From: Hymenobacter sediminis
GTDB lineage: Bacteria; Bacteroidota; Bacteroidia; Cytophagales; Hymenobacteraceae
Assembly (NCBI RefSeq): GCF_003231285.1
Contig: NZ_QKNS01000001.1
Location: 744,001-808,000 of the forward strand
DNA: 64,000 bases
Direction: 5' to 3'
Shown: positions 8,928 to 18,252 of the stretch, piece by piece
Layout: the number at the start of each line of letters is the position of its first letter
Position numbering within the stretch: the first letter of the stretch is position 1
Notes under the pieces: generated by a model
Told to the model about the DNA's origin: nothing
Database searches by the model: none
The model's input: only the letters and a program-made list of their open reading frames with translations
Program-made: the position numbers and the translations under genes

Positions 8928-10316
8928 TCACTCCACTACCAACCGCTGCGTGCCCAGGTCTGATTTCACAGAGTAGAAGCCGGGTTGCAAACCTTGGAGG
9001 GGTAGGGAAAGGCTGGATTGTCCGGCTGTGAATTGGGATGTGCGTACCGTGCGGCCTAAGGCATCATGAACCTGTACGGCACTGGCTGCGGTGGCAGGGG
9101 TAGGGCGCTGCAGGGTTACGGCGTGGCGGGCCGGGTTAGGCCACAAATTGAGCTGACTGGTGCGGCGGGCCGTGGTAGAGGTCGGAACAAAGGCCCGGTT
9201 TTCCAGCACCAGAATCTGGTCGTCGGAAGCGCCGGGGGTAGCACGGCCGTCGCGGTTGCTGGTGCCCACGTACACCCGCCCCTGCGGCGACACACAAATA
9301 GCCCGGAGCCGCCCAAACGAGGTAAGCGTAAAAACCCCTTCACCGGCAGTAGTACCAGCTGCATTCAGCGGAATCTGGGTGAGTTTGTTGCCACGCAGGG
9401 TAGCCGCCAGCAGGCTGTTGCGCCAGCCCGGAATAGCCGGGTGGTCATAGTAAGTAATGCCGGCTACCCCCACGGTGGGCGCCCAGGTGAAAATGGGCTG
9501 CCGCACGTTATTGGCCGTGCAGAACGACTGCTCGGCGGTGAGGTTGCAGAGGCCTTCCACGGTAGGCCAGCCGTAGTTCTGGTTGGGCTCGATGATGTTG
9601 ACTTCGTCCTCGGCGTTTTCGCCGTGCTCCGAGCTGTAGAGGCGGCCGTTGCTGGCACGTACCAGCCCCTGCGGGTTGCGGTGCCCGAAGCTGTAGCTGG
9701 CGTTACCGGCCACGGGGTTGTCGGCCGGAATAGTGCCATCGAGGTTGAGGCGCAGGATTTTGCCGTTGAGGGAAGCACGGTCTTGGGCCGACGGACGATT
9801 CTGGGCGTCGCCGGTGGTCATGAGCAGGGTGCGGTCGGGTAGGATGAGCAGGCGTGAGCCGCTGTGGGTGCTCACGGCCGGAATATTGCCCAGCAACACC
9901 TGAGGGCTACCCAGCGCGCCGTTGGCGTAGGTCAGGCGTACCAGCTTTTCCTTGTAGCCATTGTCGTTGTAATTATACACCACGTACACGTAGGGCGAGG
10001 TAGCAAAATCGGGGTGGAGCACCATGCCCAGCAGGCCGCCTTCGGAGGACGTCACCACGTCGGGAAGGGTAGTGAGCACTGTTACCTGGCCCGAGGTTGG
10101 GTCAACGCGACTGATGCGGCCGCCGCGCTCCGTCATCCAGATAAAGTTATCGGGGCCCCATACCAGCTCCCACGGCACCTGCAGGCCCGTAGCCAGGGCC
10201 GAAACCGTCACGGTAGTAGCACCCACCGGAAAGGTGGTTAGGGCGGGTGCGGTTTGCCCGAGCGCCTGGGTGCTGCATAAAAAGCTGCCAATAAGAAGCG
10301 TGTTCAGGTATTTCAT
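8928..10316 (-). CDS. Secreted PQQ-type sugar (glucose/sorbosone) dehydrogenase with T9SS sorting domain
   Basis: 462 residues from the ATG at 10314-10316, which begins the signal peptide MKYLNTLLIGSFLCSTQALG; the longer reading frame would overlap the divergent acetyltransferase gene and lacks any signal. Residues about 25-370 form the six-bladed propeller of the GSDH family, with words GLQVPWELVWGPDNFIWMTE, SGSRLLILPD, YSFGHRNPQGL and SSEHGENAEDEVN. The last 80 residues (LNLWPNPARHAVTLQRP ... GFYSVKS) are a type A type-IX-secretion sorting domain, so the enzyme is probably exported to the surface. Substrate is unknown. Confidence 0.88.
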   Translation of the reverse strand: MKYLNTLLIGSFLCSTQALGQTAPALTTFPVGATTVTVSALATGLQVPWELVWGPDNFIWMTERGGRISRVDPTSGQVTVLTTLPDVVTSSEGGLLGMVLHPDFATSPYVYVVYNYNDNGYKEKLVRLTYANGALGSPQVLLGNIPAVSTHSGSRLLILPDRTLLMTTGDAQNRPSAQDRASLNGKILRLNLDGTIPADNPVAGNASYSFGHRNPQGLVRASNGRLYSSEHGENAEDEVNIIEPNQNYGWPTVEGLCNLTAEQSFCTANNVRQPIFTWAPTVGVAGITYYDHPAIPGWRNSLLAATLRGNKLTQIPLNAAGTTAGEGVFTLTSFGRLRAICVSPQGRVYVGTSNRDGRATPGASDDQILVLENRAFVPTSTTARRTSQLNLWPNPARHAVTLQRPTPATAASAVQVHDALGRTVRTSQFTAGQSSLSLPLQGLQPGFYSVKSDLGTQRLVVE

Positions 10317-10440
10317 AGCCAGATAGTTAAGTGAACAATGGAATATAGGGCTAACGTAATGCCTCAGCTTTTGGATGACGACAAGCCGTAGTTTTACCAG
10401 AACCTCCGTTCTTCCGGCATTCATCTGCTTCTCCTTGGCC

Positions 10441-10875
10441 ATGTACACCGTCAGCACCGATCCTCACCGCCTGGATATTCCCCTAATTCACCGCTACCTG
10501 GCCGAGGGCTCGTACTGGGCCACCAACATTCCGCTGGAAACCATAGAGCGGGCCATTGCCAACTCCCTCTGCTTTGGCGTGTATGGCCCCAATGGCGGAC
10601 AGGTGGCCTTCGCCCGCGTCATTACCGACCGGGCTACCTTCGCCTGGCTCTGCGACGTGTTTGTACTACCCGAGTTTCAGGGCCAGGGCATCAGCAAGCA
10701 ACTCATGCAGGAAGTCTGGAGCCACCCGGATATTAGTGGCGTACGCCGACAGATGCTGGCTACCCTGGATGCGCACGGCTTGTACGAGCAGTTTGGCTTC
10801 CGCCCAATAGCCAACCCCGAGCGGTACATGGAGGTAAAGCGGAGCAACCCCTATGGCGTCCCGACAGGCAACTAG
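10441..10875 (+). CDS. GNAT-family N-acetyltransferase
   Basis: 144 residues from ATG at 10441. The frame is open from 10375, but the extra 22 residues are uncharacteristic and reach toward the divergent promoter. The acetyl-CoA binding motif is FQGQGISKQLMQEV (Q-x-x-G-x-G/A type), preceded by the beta4 strand LCDVFVLPEF and followed by the GLYEQFGF beta5-alpha4 signature. Cytoplasmic; acceptor substrate not predictable. The next gene starts 65 bp downstream and may be co-transcribed. Confidence 0.9.
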   Translation: MYTVSTDPHRLDIPLIHRYLAEGSYWATNIPLETIERAIANSLCFGVYGPNGGQVAFARVITDRATFAWLCDVFVLPEFQGQGISKQLMQEVWSHPDISGVRRQMLATLDAHGLYEQFGFRPIANPERYMEVKRSNPYGVPTGN

Positions 10876-10939
10876 CGTTTCAGATCTAATTCCTTATTTC
10901 TAGTTCACCGCCCTGATTTACCCGATTCGATTACTAGCT

Positions 10940-11590
10940 ATGAACACAACCTTGCTTGCCCGTTGGAACCGCCTTACTACCCCTCTGCTGTCGGATGAAG
11001 CGCGGCAGAAAGCTACCTATCAGCAACTCACCGACGCCTACAGCGCCTCCGACCGTTATTACCATGCCCTGCCTCACATCCGGGCTCTACTGGATGCCGT
11101 GAAACAGCACCCTACCCTCGTTCAGGACCGGGAAGTGGTGGAACTAGCCATCTGGTTTCATGATGCCGTGTACAGCACCCTCCGCGACGACAACGAAGCC
11201 CGCAGTGCCGCCCTGGCTCTGGAGTTTCTGCGGCATACCACCCTTTCGCCCGAGCGACGCCAGCGCGTAGCCTACCTCATTGAGCGTACCAAAGACCACA
11301 CCCAACCCCAGCCCGCTGCCGACCCAGACCTGCATTTCTTCCTCGATGCTGACCTGCAAATTCTAGGAGCACCTGAGGCTGACTATTGGCAGTACGCCCG
11401 CCAGGTGCGCCAGGAGTACCGCCTCGTGCCCGACTTCATGTACCGCCGCGGCCGCCGCAAGGTGCTGGAGAAGCTGCTCAACGTTACGGTCCTTTATCAA
11501 ACTCCCGCCTTCCGGGAGCGGCTGGATGCTCAGGCCCGCCGCAACCTACGGGCCGAGCTGAAGGTGTGGGAAAGCGGGGGAGAAGTGTGA
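10940..11590 (+). CDS. Predicted HD-superfamily metal-dependent phosphohydrolase
   Basis: 216 residues. HD-type metal ligands are visible: a His in YYHALPHI, the His-Asp pair in IWFHDAVY and an Asp in FFLDADLQILG. The pattern and length match the COG4339 group of uncharacterised HD hydrolases. Helical throughout, no signal or membrane segment, so cytoplasmic. Substrate unknown. Convergent with the xylan-degradation operon; the 74-bp junction is the only convergent junction here without a long inverted repeat. Confidence 0.8.
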   Translation: MNTTLLARWNRLTTPLLSDEARQKATYQQLTDAYSASDRYYHALPHIRALLDAVKQHPTLVQDREVVELAIWFHDAVYSTLRDDNEARSAALALEFLRHTTLSPERRQRVAYLIERTKDHTQPQPAADPDLHFFLDADLQILGAPEADYWQYARQVRQEYRLVPDFMYRRGRRKVLEKLLNVTVLYQTPAFRERLDAQARRNLRAELKVWESGGEV

Positions 11591-11664
11591 GGTAATAAGA
11601 GCGGAGTCAGAGTGTAGCCGACGGATTAAGATTGGCCATGACACGGCACTCCGGCCTGTTCACG

Positions 11665-13011
11665 TCAATCAAATTTCACCCAGTCAATTTCAACGGGCAT
11701 GGTGGTTTTGGCTGATACTACCAGCGTGTGCGTGCCGGACTTAAAGGCAGATAGAGGGGCTTTCACCTCCTGCCAGCGGCTTCCCTGCGGTACAGCAACT
11801 TGAGCTAGCACGGGGCCAGAGGCTCCATCAACCCTGATCTGCACCGTGGCTCCAGCTGCGGCTGTTACGCGCATGGTCACCGTCCGGAGGGGCTTTGTGC
11901 CAAAGGCTACCCCATTGTACCGCACCCAACCCTGGCTGCCATTGAATACCGTCTTCCAGCCCTGAAACTTGTTGGCCGTATCCAGGAAGGCAATGGAAGC
12001 ACCGCCGGGGCTGAGCTGGCTGTAACGGTCCAGCTGAATTTTCTGCCGGGCGTCCGTCAGGCCTACACCGCGCAGGGTCGGGACTACTTTTCGGATGGAG
12101 CCATCTGGCTCGAAGAACAGGCTGTCGAGCCGCACGGAACGGTTTTTATCGAAAGCGGGCGACAGATCATTGTGGTGGTAGAACAGGTACCACTGATTTT
12201 TGAACGGAAGAATAGAGTGGTGATTGGTCCAGCAGCCCGTCGGCGACTCGTCCATAATCACGCCCTGGACTTTGAACGGTCCCAGGGGGGTAGGGCTGGT
12301 GGCGTATTCGAGGCGCTCGGTTTTGTTGGCTACGTGCGGGTAGGTCAGGTAATAAGTGCCCTTGCGCTCAAACACGTAAGGTCCCTCCTTTAGGCCTTGT
12401 GTGGGTAGCTCGCCCAGCACCTGTGGCTCGGAGGCCAGCTCCAGCATATTTTCCTTGAGCTTGGCCCCGTAAATATGCCCCTCCGACCAGTAGAGGTAGG
12501 CCTGCCCATCTTTGTCAATCAGCACATTGGGGTCGATGCCTTGTACTCCTTTTATGGGCAGCGGCTGCGGCACGAAGGGACCGGTGGGGCTGTTGGATAC
12601 GGCTACGCCAATGGTGAACCCCTTTACCTGGGTGGTGTCTTTGGGGGTAGTAGGAAAGTAGAAGTAGTACTTGCCGTTGCGGTAAATGCAGTCCGGCGCC
12701 CACATGCTGTAGCTGTCGGGCTTCACCCAAGGCACCTTGTTTTGCGTGACGATAACGCCGTGGTCAGTCCAGTCGGTGAGGTTGGCGGAAGAAAACACAT
12801 GGTAGTCCTCCATGACAAACCAGCCAGCGCGCCCGTGCCCTGGCCTAGCCCGAATATCGTGCGACGGATACACGTACACCTTATCCCCGAATACGCGCGC
12901 CGTAGGGTCGGCCGTAAACTGGTTGGTGATAAACGGGTTTTGCGCCCAGGCAGTGCTCCCAACCAGGCAAGCAAGCACACTCAGAAAATAAGGGAGTCTA
13001 CGAAGTATCAT
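11665..13011 (-). CDS. Secreted glycoside hydrolase family 43 with C-terminal CBM6-like module
   Basis: 448 residues from the ATG at 13009-13011, which opens the signal peptide MILRRLPYFLSVLACLVGST ending AWAQ. GH43 catalytic acids are visible: base Asp in FTADPTARVFGDK, pKa modulator Asp in GIDPNVLIDKDG, and acid Glu in LKEGPYVFERKG. The last ~120 residues (from about YSQLSPGGASIAF to VEIDWVKFD) form a beta-sandwich resembling CBM6, which binds xylan or other beta-glycans. Likely arabinofuranosidase or xylosidase acting on arabinoxylan. It is the last gene of a leftward run of glycosidases, separated from the previous one by a repeat-filled 259 bp gap, so it may have its own promoter. Confidence 0.9.
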   Translation of the reverse strand: MILRRLPYFLSVLACLVGSTAWAQNPFITNQFTADPTARVFGDKVYVYPSHDIRARPGHGRAGWFVMEDYHVFSSANLTDWTDHGVIVTQNKVPWVKPDSYSMWAPDCIYRNGKYYFYFPTTPKDTTQVKGFTIGVAVSNSPTGPFVPQPLPIKGVQGIDPNVLIDKDGQAYLYWSEGHIYGAKLKENMLELASEPQVLGELPTQGLKEGPYVFERKGTYYLTYPHVANKTERLEYATSPTPLGPFKVQGVIMDESPTGCWTNHHSILPFKNQWYLFYHHNDLSPAFDKNRSVRLDSLFFEPDGSIRKVVPTLRGVGLTDARQKIQLDRYSQLSPGGASIAFLDTANKFQGWKTVFNGSQGWVRYNGVAFGTKPLRTVTMRVTAAAGATVQIRVDGASGPVLAQVAVPQGSRWQEVKAPLSAFKSGTHTLVVSAKTTMPVEIDWVKFD

Positions 13012-13128
13012 GAGGTTGTTTTCGGTGGTGGAGGTAAGCAGGCAGGCGGGAAGAAGCTGCAGCAAAAGAGGCTTTACCCGCCGCAGTGGGCTAGTTTTCT
13101 TGAAGTAAGCAGGTAATACACTAAGCTT

Positions 13129-13266
13129 AGAACCTAGCTCCCCTCCTCAGTTGAGGAGGGGTTGGGGGTGGTTGAAAGACTAGAGTTAGAGAACTAGAGT
13201 TAGTAAGTCGTTCAACGATTAATCAACCACCCCTAGCCCCTCCTCTGAGGAGGGGAGCTAGGTTCT
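13129..13266. repeat. Compound palindromic repeat (CTCCTCAG/GAGGAG type)
   Basis: A left arm of about 47 nt (13129-13175) and a right arm of about 44 nt (13223-13266) are inverted near-copies, each containing its own smaller palindrome (CCCTCCTCAGTTGAGGAGGG on the left). A 47-nt centre with TAGAGTTAGAGAACTAGAGT lies between. The core also appears at 5988-6034. It separates two glycosidase genes of the same strand and could attenuate or process the transcript. Confidence 0.75.
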
Positions 13267-13270
13267 AGCT

Positions 13271-14878
13271 CTAGTTTGCCACTTGAGAGGGTTTCTCGCC
13301 TGTTATCGTATTTGTAATCCGGAAATAGTCGAAATCAGCGTAGCCGCCGGGGTTCTTGGTGGCGTAGTTGAAGAGGCCAAACCGGTAGCCCATGAAGTGC
13401 GGCAGGGTGTAGGCCATTTTAAGCGGTTGCCCAATTGGTTGCCACGCTTTGCCATTGAGGCTGTAGTAGAAAGTGGCTACATCCTTACGCTCCCTAAAAT
13501 CGCACTCCGCTTTGAAGTGGATTACTGACTGCGTGAGGGGTAGGCGCTGCAGTTCCACGGGCCTTTCCGATTCTGCGCTAATCATCACAATGGATTTCAC
13601 GCCGTTGCGGAGCTCAACCCCCACTAGGCCGTACCTTTTTTGCAGCAAGGCGAGGCCAGCAAAATCGCCATCCTGCAGGTGGGCTACGTCCAGGGCGGTG
13701 GTGCCGGTGCAGGTTGGCCCAATGGTACGCTGGGTTAGGGTGTTGCGAGCGAGCAGGAAGGTAGTGTCTGGGCGGCTGGTTTTCAGGCGCAGGTAGCCGG
13801 GGCGGTCCGTGACCGACCAGAGCGAGTTTGCGGGGTTATGGTTCCACTGCCATACAAGGGGTAGGGCGGGTTCGCCCTTGCGCCGGGTAAACTCATCCGA
13901 TGCCACCAGGCCTGGGATTAAGCCCTTGCTGGGGGGGAGGGCTAGGGCTTGGGGCACCTTGCCAGCCGTGCCCAGCACGGGCCAGCCTTCGGCCCAAGTC
14001 ACGGGCACTAGGTAGGGGATGCGGCCTACGGCTCCGTAGTCGCGGAACAGGTAGGAAAACCAGCGCCCGTCGGGCGTGTCAATCAGGCCACCTTGCGCTA
14101 CACCCAGATCTTGCAGCGCCACCCGGCCTTCGTAGGGGCCCGTCAGCTTATCGGCCCGGTGCACTACTACCGTGCGCATGCCGTCCTTGGGCCACACAAT
14201 GTTGAAGAGGTAGTAGTTGCCTTTGATTTTGAAGAGCTGCGAGCCTTCCGCCTGCAGATTAATATTCGGGCCGGCTGGGGCACTGGCGTTTTCAATCAGC
14301 ACCTGCTCCGTGGCGCCAGGCTTCACGGCAGAGGCGTCGGCCGTAAGCTCCAGTAGCCGCAGCTTACCCGCCCCATACACCAGATACACACGGCCATCGT
14401 CATCGAAAAACAAGGAATGGTCGTGGTAGCTGGGCTTAAACGACGCGACCTTCCAGGGACCTTTCTCGATGTTCTTGGTGGAGTACACGTAGGTTCTGCC
14501 GGTAGTTTGGGCGAACGTTGTAACGTAGTACGTGCCGTTGTGAAACCGCAGGCTGCTGGCCCACGAGCCCCGACCGTAGGTGCTCTTGCCATTGCTGAGT
14601 GTCAGTTCATCCTGGCTGGCGAGGGTGTCATAGGCATAGCTTACTAGGTGCCAGTTCACGAGGTCCGTAGACTTCATAATGGGCACGCCCGGACTCATGT
14701 GCATGGTCGTGCTGCTCATGTAGTAGGTCTTGCCCACCCGAATCATCGACAGGTCCGGCACGTCGGCGAAGATGATGGGGTTTTGGGCTTGCTTTACCTG
14801 CGCAGCCAACGGCAACATGGCCGCCGACGCCAGGAGTAGTCCGAACAGGAAAGCACTTCGCTTAAAGTAGTGAGGCAT
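13271..14878 (-). CDS. Secreted glycoside hydrolase family 43 (beta-xylosidase/arabinosidase type)
   Basis: 535 residues with a signal peptide (MPHYFKRSAFLFGLLLASAA...PLAAQ). The GH43 propeller occupies about residues 28-330: Asp in FADVPDLSMIRVG, Asp in HDHSLFFDDDGRVYLVYG, and Glu in NLQAEGSQLFKIKG are the likely catalytic triad. The C-terminal ~200 residues form a concanavalin-like sandwich of the GH43 C2/DUF1349 type, as in beta-xylosidases. It probably releases xylose or arabinose from xylo-oligosaccharides in the periplasm or at the surface. It lies 24 bp downstream of the GH8 gene, so same operon. Confidence 0.9.
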   Translation of the reverse strand: MPHYFKRSAFLFGLLLASAAMLPLAAQVKQAQNPIIFADVPDLSMIRVGKTYYMSSTTMHMSPGVPIMKSTDLVNWHLVSYAYDTLASQDELTLSNGKSTYGRGSWASSLRFHNGTYYVTTFAQTTGRTYVYSTKNIEKGPWKVASFKPSYHDHSLFFDDDGRVYLVYGAGKLRLLELTADASAVKPGATEQVLIENASAPAGPNINLQAEGSQLFKIKGNYYLFNIVWPKDGMRTVVVHRADKLTGPYEGRVALQDLGVAQGGLIDTPDGRWFSYLFRDYGAVGRIPYLVPVTWAEGWPVLGTAGKVPQALALPPSKGLIPGLVASDEFTRRKGEPALPLVWQWNHNPANSLWSVTDRPGYLRLKTSRPDTTFLLARNTLTQRTIGPTCTGTTALDVAHLQDGDFAGLALLQKRYGLVGVELRNGVKSIVMISAESERPVELQRLPLTQSVIHFKAECDFRERKDVATFYYSLNGKAWQPIGQPLKMAYTLPHFMGYRFGLFNYATKNPGGYADFDYFRITNTITGEKPSQVAN

Positions 14879-14902
14879 GGCAAGAAGTACCGGTGCAGGG
14901 TA

Positions 14903-16207
14903 TTAGCGCTGCTGAGGATGGATGGCCTGGTATTTTCCGCTCAGGTGCAGCAGGCTGAACAGGTACAGAATGCCGTCGTAGTACGGGTCGAAGTAGCCGT
15001 CGGCATAGGGCTCCAGCTTGGCGTTCCAGAGGGCGTGCACAAAATCCAGGTCGTTGGTCTTGCCCCGGATCAGGGAGGCCGAGGCGCTGGTAGCTACCAG
15101 CCCCAGGGAGTGCCGCAACTTCTTGACGTTGCCGGCGGGTAGGATAAAGTCGGGCCGGGAGCCATCCACGTTGAACTGATCCTCGAAGGTAGTAAGCCCC
15201 TTGCCGCGCAGGAAGCCCTGAAAGCGCTGGGCGTATTGCTCCTGCCAGGCTTTGTCCTTGCCAAACCACACGTAGTCCATGGCAATATTCATGGGCACAC
15301 GCCAAGAGTCGTAGCGGAAGGCAGGCGGCGCCCACTTGGTTTCCCGGGGCTGCCCGCTAAACTCGGTGTAGTCGTAGTTGAGGCCGGTAGGGGCACGGCA
15401 GGCGCGGTGCAGAAACGCCCGCGACGTATCGGCACAGGCCCGATAGAACGCCTCGTGCCCATCCTTGGCGTACTCGGCCCACACCTCCATAAAGGCCGGA
15501 ACGTGGTAGGACGGATCGGTCCAGTTGTACATGTCACCAACGGGCACAAACGTTATCTGCTTGTGCTGGGTGTTAATCAGGTTGTACACGTCGCCGGTGC
15601 CGTCCTTCTTCCACATGGCATCTAGAATGCGGCGGGCCTCCTGGTAGTAGTTGATACCAGTGGTGTTGCCCCAGCGGTTAGAGGCAAAGAGCAGGCTGGT
15701 GATAAAGTACAGCTCCCCATCAGAAGCCGGCCCTTCCGAGTTACGCTTCAGTGTAGTAGGGTCGATGCTCCAGGCAAAATAGCCTTCCAAGGGGCCGCTT
15801 TGGTGCTGTAAGTACTTTTTCGACCAGCGCCACAAACGGTCAAACTCGCCTTTCTTATTCAGCTGCACGGCTATCATCATGCCGTACGAGAGGCCTTCGG
15901 TGCGGGCATCGTGGTTTTTCAGGTCCGATACGTAGGCCATCGAATCGCCTACCTCGAAGTACACCTTGTTGGGGCCCTTGAAAAGCGCCTGATAAGTTTG
16001 GGCTATCTTCTGGTCGATGTCGGCCTGCTTGTAGCCTGCCTCTCGAAACAAGTTGGGGTACTTGCCGGTGTAAAACGCCCCTTTTGGGCTGGCAGGAGCC
16101 TGCTGTACGCGGGCCTGGGCGGCTGCGCTGCCCAGGCCCGCGTACAGCAGGCTCAGCAGCAACAGGCTAACCCGGCTGAGGTCAAGGAAAGTAAAGCATG
16201 TTTTCAT
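14903..16207 (-). CDS. Glycoside hydrolase family 8, reducing-end xylose-releasing exo-oligoxylanase type
   Basis: 434 residues from ATG at 16205-16207; the 13-residue longer start precedes the real signal peptide (MKTCFTFLDLSRVSLLLLSL). An (alpha/alpha)6 barrel with the general acid Glu in RTEGLSYGMMIAV and the conserved acidic word ASDGELYF; a further Asp lies in NYDYTEFSGQP. This arrangement is that of the Rex branch (EC 3.2.1.156), which removes xylose from the reducing end of xylo-oligosaccharides. Neighbouring GH43 enzymes attack the non-reducing end, so the pair would degrade oligosaccharides from both ends. Endoxylanase activity cannot be excluded from sequence alone. Confidence 0.88.
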   Translation of the reverse strand: MKTCFTFLDLSRVSLLLLSLLYAGLGSAAAQARVQQAPASPKGAFYTGKYPNLFREAGYKQADIDQKIAQTYQALFKGPNKVYFEVGDSMAYVSDLKNHDARTEGLSYGMMIAVQLNKKGEFDRLWRWSKKYLQHQSGPLEGYFAWSIDPTTLKRNSEGPASDGELYFITSLLFASNRWGNTTGINYYQEARRILDAMWKKDGTGDVYNLINTQHKQITFVPVGDMYNWTDPSYHVPAFMEVWAEYAKDGHEAFYRACADTSRAFLHRACRAPTGLNYDYTEFSGQPRETKWAPPAFRYDSWRVPMNIAMDYVWFGKDKAWQEQYAQRFQGFLRGKGLTTFEDQFNVDGSRPDFILPAGNVKKLRHSLGLVATSASASLIRGKTNDLDFVHALWNAKLEPYADGYFDPYYDGILYLFSLLHLSGKYQAIHPQQR

Positions 16208-16293
16208 AGAGTCAGGGTACCCGGGCCTCCGTGCGGCGCTTCGCACAGGTTGCCCGCTGGGTGAGGGGTAGGAGGAAAATGCTGGCCAGCGGC

Positions 16294-18219
16294 TTAAGGA
16301 TGCACCACGAAGCCGCCCTGCGCGGGCAGCGTCACGCTCACGGTTTTGCCCGCCGCCTGCGTGCTAAAGTTGCGGTTGGTGTTTCCGTCGGTGATGAGTG
16401 TGCCGCGTTGAAGGCCCAGCTTCTTTAGGTTAACCTGAATGGTTTTGGGTGCGTCGGTGGCGTTGATGCCGGCCACGTACCAAGCGCCGCCGGGTGCCTG
16501 CCGGGCCAATACCACGTACTCGCCAGGGAAACCGTCAAGCAGCTTCACATCGGCCCAACGCGGCGGCAGCTTCTTCACGAAGTCCTGCACATAGGTCGGC
16601 TGCGCGGCCATGCCCTCGGGCACCTCGGCGTAGTGCTGAATGCCCGATTGAAACAGCACCGACAACGCCAGCTCGAAGGCATTGGACGTGCGGCGCTCTT
16701 TGCCCCGTATCTCCGAAAACGCCATGGGCGTGAAGTCCATCGGGCCCACGGCGTTGCGGGTGAAGGGCAGCGTGGCGCAGTGGGTGGCCTCTTGGTCGGT
16801 GTTGCGCTGGTCGAAAGTCAGGAACTCGAAGCCCTTCACGGCTTCCATGGTCATCAGGTTTGGGTAGGTGCGGTTCCAGCCCCGCGGAATGGTGGTACCG
16901 TGAAAGTTGACCAGCAGACCTGCTTGAGCGGCATCGACGAGCAAGTCCTGGTAGTAGTTCATAAACGATTGTCCATCGCCGCCGAAAAAGTCGATTTTCA
17001 CTCCGGCCACGCCCATCTGCTTGATGCGGGCAAACTCTTTACGCCGGCTTTCAGGCTCAAACAGCACGTTGGTGGGCGTTTGCGGGGCCTCGTTCCAGCG
17101 GCCGTTCGAGTTGTACCACACCAGCAGGCCTACGTTTTTGGAGCGTGCGTACTGGGCCAGCTCCTGGGTTTTATCGTAGCCAATCTGCTTGTCCCAGAGG
17201 GCATCGACCAGGCAGTAGCGCCAGCCCATGTTGGCGGCGTAGTCGATGAAGCGGCGCTGCACGTCGTAGGTGGTGTTTTGATCGCCCATCAGCACCCACG
17301 ACCACGACGATTTGCCGGGCCCCTCCGTGAGCACCGGCGTGGTAGCCGGCGCGCTCAGGTCCGTTGTCAAGGTCGATTCGACGATGGGCGCCAGGGAATT
17401 GCCTACTACTACCACACGCCAGGGCGTGCTCCACGGCAGGCGGCTTTCGGGCAGCAAAGCTGCATCGGGCGTGGTTTTTTCGGGCGGCTGCGGGAAGGCA
17501 ATGCCGTACTCGGCATCGGGCGACTCGTGGGCTAGGTGGGTGCCGGCGTAGGTGCGGCCCATGCCAGCCTCGGTCAGCAGAACCCAGTGCCCGTTGGTTT
17601 GAAACAAGGCCGGGAATGACCAGCCCTGCCCGATGGTAGAGGGCGTGCCGGCCGCTATACCACGCTGGTAATTTTCCTCGTACGAGGGCTGGGTGTTGGC
17701 AAACCCGGTCTGGGCTTTGGCGTGCGGATGTAGCCAGCCCTTGGCGCCGGCCGGCAGGTGAAACGTGGTGCTCTCGGCTGTGATGCGCTGCACTTCCTGG
17801 CTCGGGCCTTCCAGCACGTACTGAAACGCTACCCCATCGTTCGATACCTGAAACACCACGCTAAGCTGCGGCGCCCCGGCGGCCCCGGCGAAGTGCAGCA
17901 CGCGCCGGTTGGCCCGGTAGTGGCAGTTCGCGCGCTTGTCGGTAGTTAGCTGGTAGTCGTCGGTTACGGTGGTTTGCTTGTCGGCTTTCGTGAGTTCGAG
18001 GCCCTGGGTGAGGTCGGCGCCAGCGAGGCGGAGCCCCAGGTGGGAGGGCCGCAGCAACTCAGTCCGGCGGTAGCGCACGGCGTAGGTAGGCTGCCCCTGA
18101 GCGGTTACATCTACTGTCACCTGCACGTCCCCATTGGGGCTTTTGATACGGATGGGCTTAGCGGCTTGGGCTGCGGCGAGGGGTAGTACCAGCAAGCAAA
18201 GCAGTGGAAAGAAACGCAT
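16294..18219 (-). CDS. Glycoside hydrolase family 97 (retaining, alpha-galactosidase-like branch)
   Basis: 641 residues, signal peptide MRFFPLLCLLVLPLAAAQA, an N-terminal GH97 super-sandwich (about 22-275), a (beta/alpha)8 barrel (about 280-560) and a C-terminal sandwich. Asp410 in GVKIDFFGGDGQ occupies the place of the nucleophile of retaining GH97 enzymes; inverting SusB-type enzymes have no Asp there. Glu in LMTMEAVKGFEF is a candidate second catalytic or Ca2+-coordinating residue. Expected to cleave alpha-galactosides or related alpha-glycosides, such as side chains of hemicelluloses. 33 bp downstream of the first GH43 gene and 86 bp upstream of GH8, so operonic. Confidence 0.92.
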   Translation of the reverse strand: MRFFPLLCLLVLPLAAAQAAKPIRIKSPNGDVQVTVDVTAQGQPTYAVRYRRTELLRPSHLGLRLAGADLTQGLELTKADKQTTVTDDYQLTTDKRANCHYRANRRVLHFAGAAGAPQLSVVFQVSNDGVAFQYVLEGPSQEVQRITAESTTFHLPAGAKGWLHPHAKAQTGFANTQPSYEENYQRGIAAGTPSTIGQGWSFPALFQTNGHWVLLTEAGMGRTYAGTHLAHESPDAEYGIAFPQPPEKTTPDAALLPESRLPWSTPWRVVVVGNSLAPIVESTLTTDLSAPATTPVLTEGPGKSSWSWVLMGDQNTTYDVQRRFIDYAANMGWRYCLVDALWDKQIGYDKTQELAQYARSKNVGLLVWYNSNGRWNEAPQTPTNVLFEPESRRKEFARIKQMGVAGVKIDFFGGDGQSFMNYYQDLLVDAAQAGLLVNFHGTTIPRGWNRTYPNLMTMEAVKGFEFLTFDQRNTDQEATHCATLPFTRNAVGPMDFTPMAFSEIRGKERRTSNAFELALSVLFQSGIQHYAEVPEGMAAQPTYVQDFVKKLPPRWADVKLLDGFPGEYVVLARQAPGGAWYVAGINATDAPKTIQVNLKKLGLQRGTLITDGNTNRNFSTQAAGKTVSVTLPAQGGFVVHP

Positions 18220-18252
18220 AGAAAAAGGAGGTAGGAGCTGGCAAACCGCGGA

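Noticed and set aside
10375..10440. Upstream extension of the GNAT acetyltransferase
   Set aside because: The additional residues match no GNAT feature and would place the start close to the divergent sugar-dehydrogenase start; ATG 10441 gives the standard domain boundary.
11591..11664. Hairpin at the HD hydrolase/GH43 convergent junction
   Set aside because: I looked for a long inverted repeat like those of other convergent junctions and found only short chance pairings.
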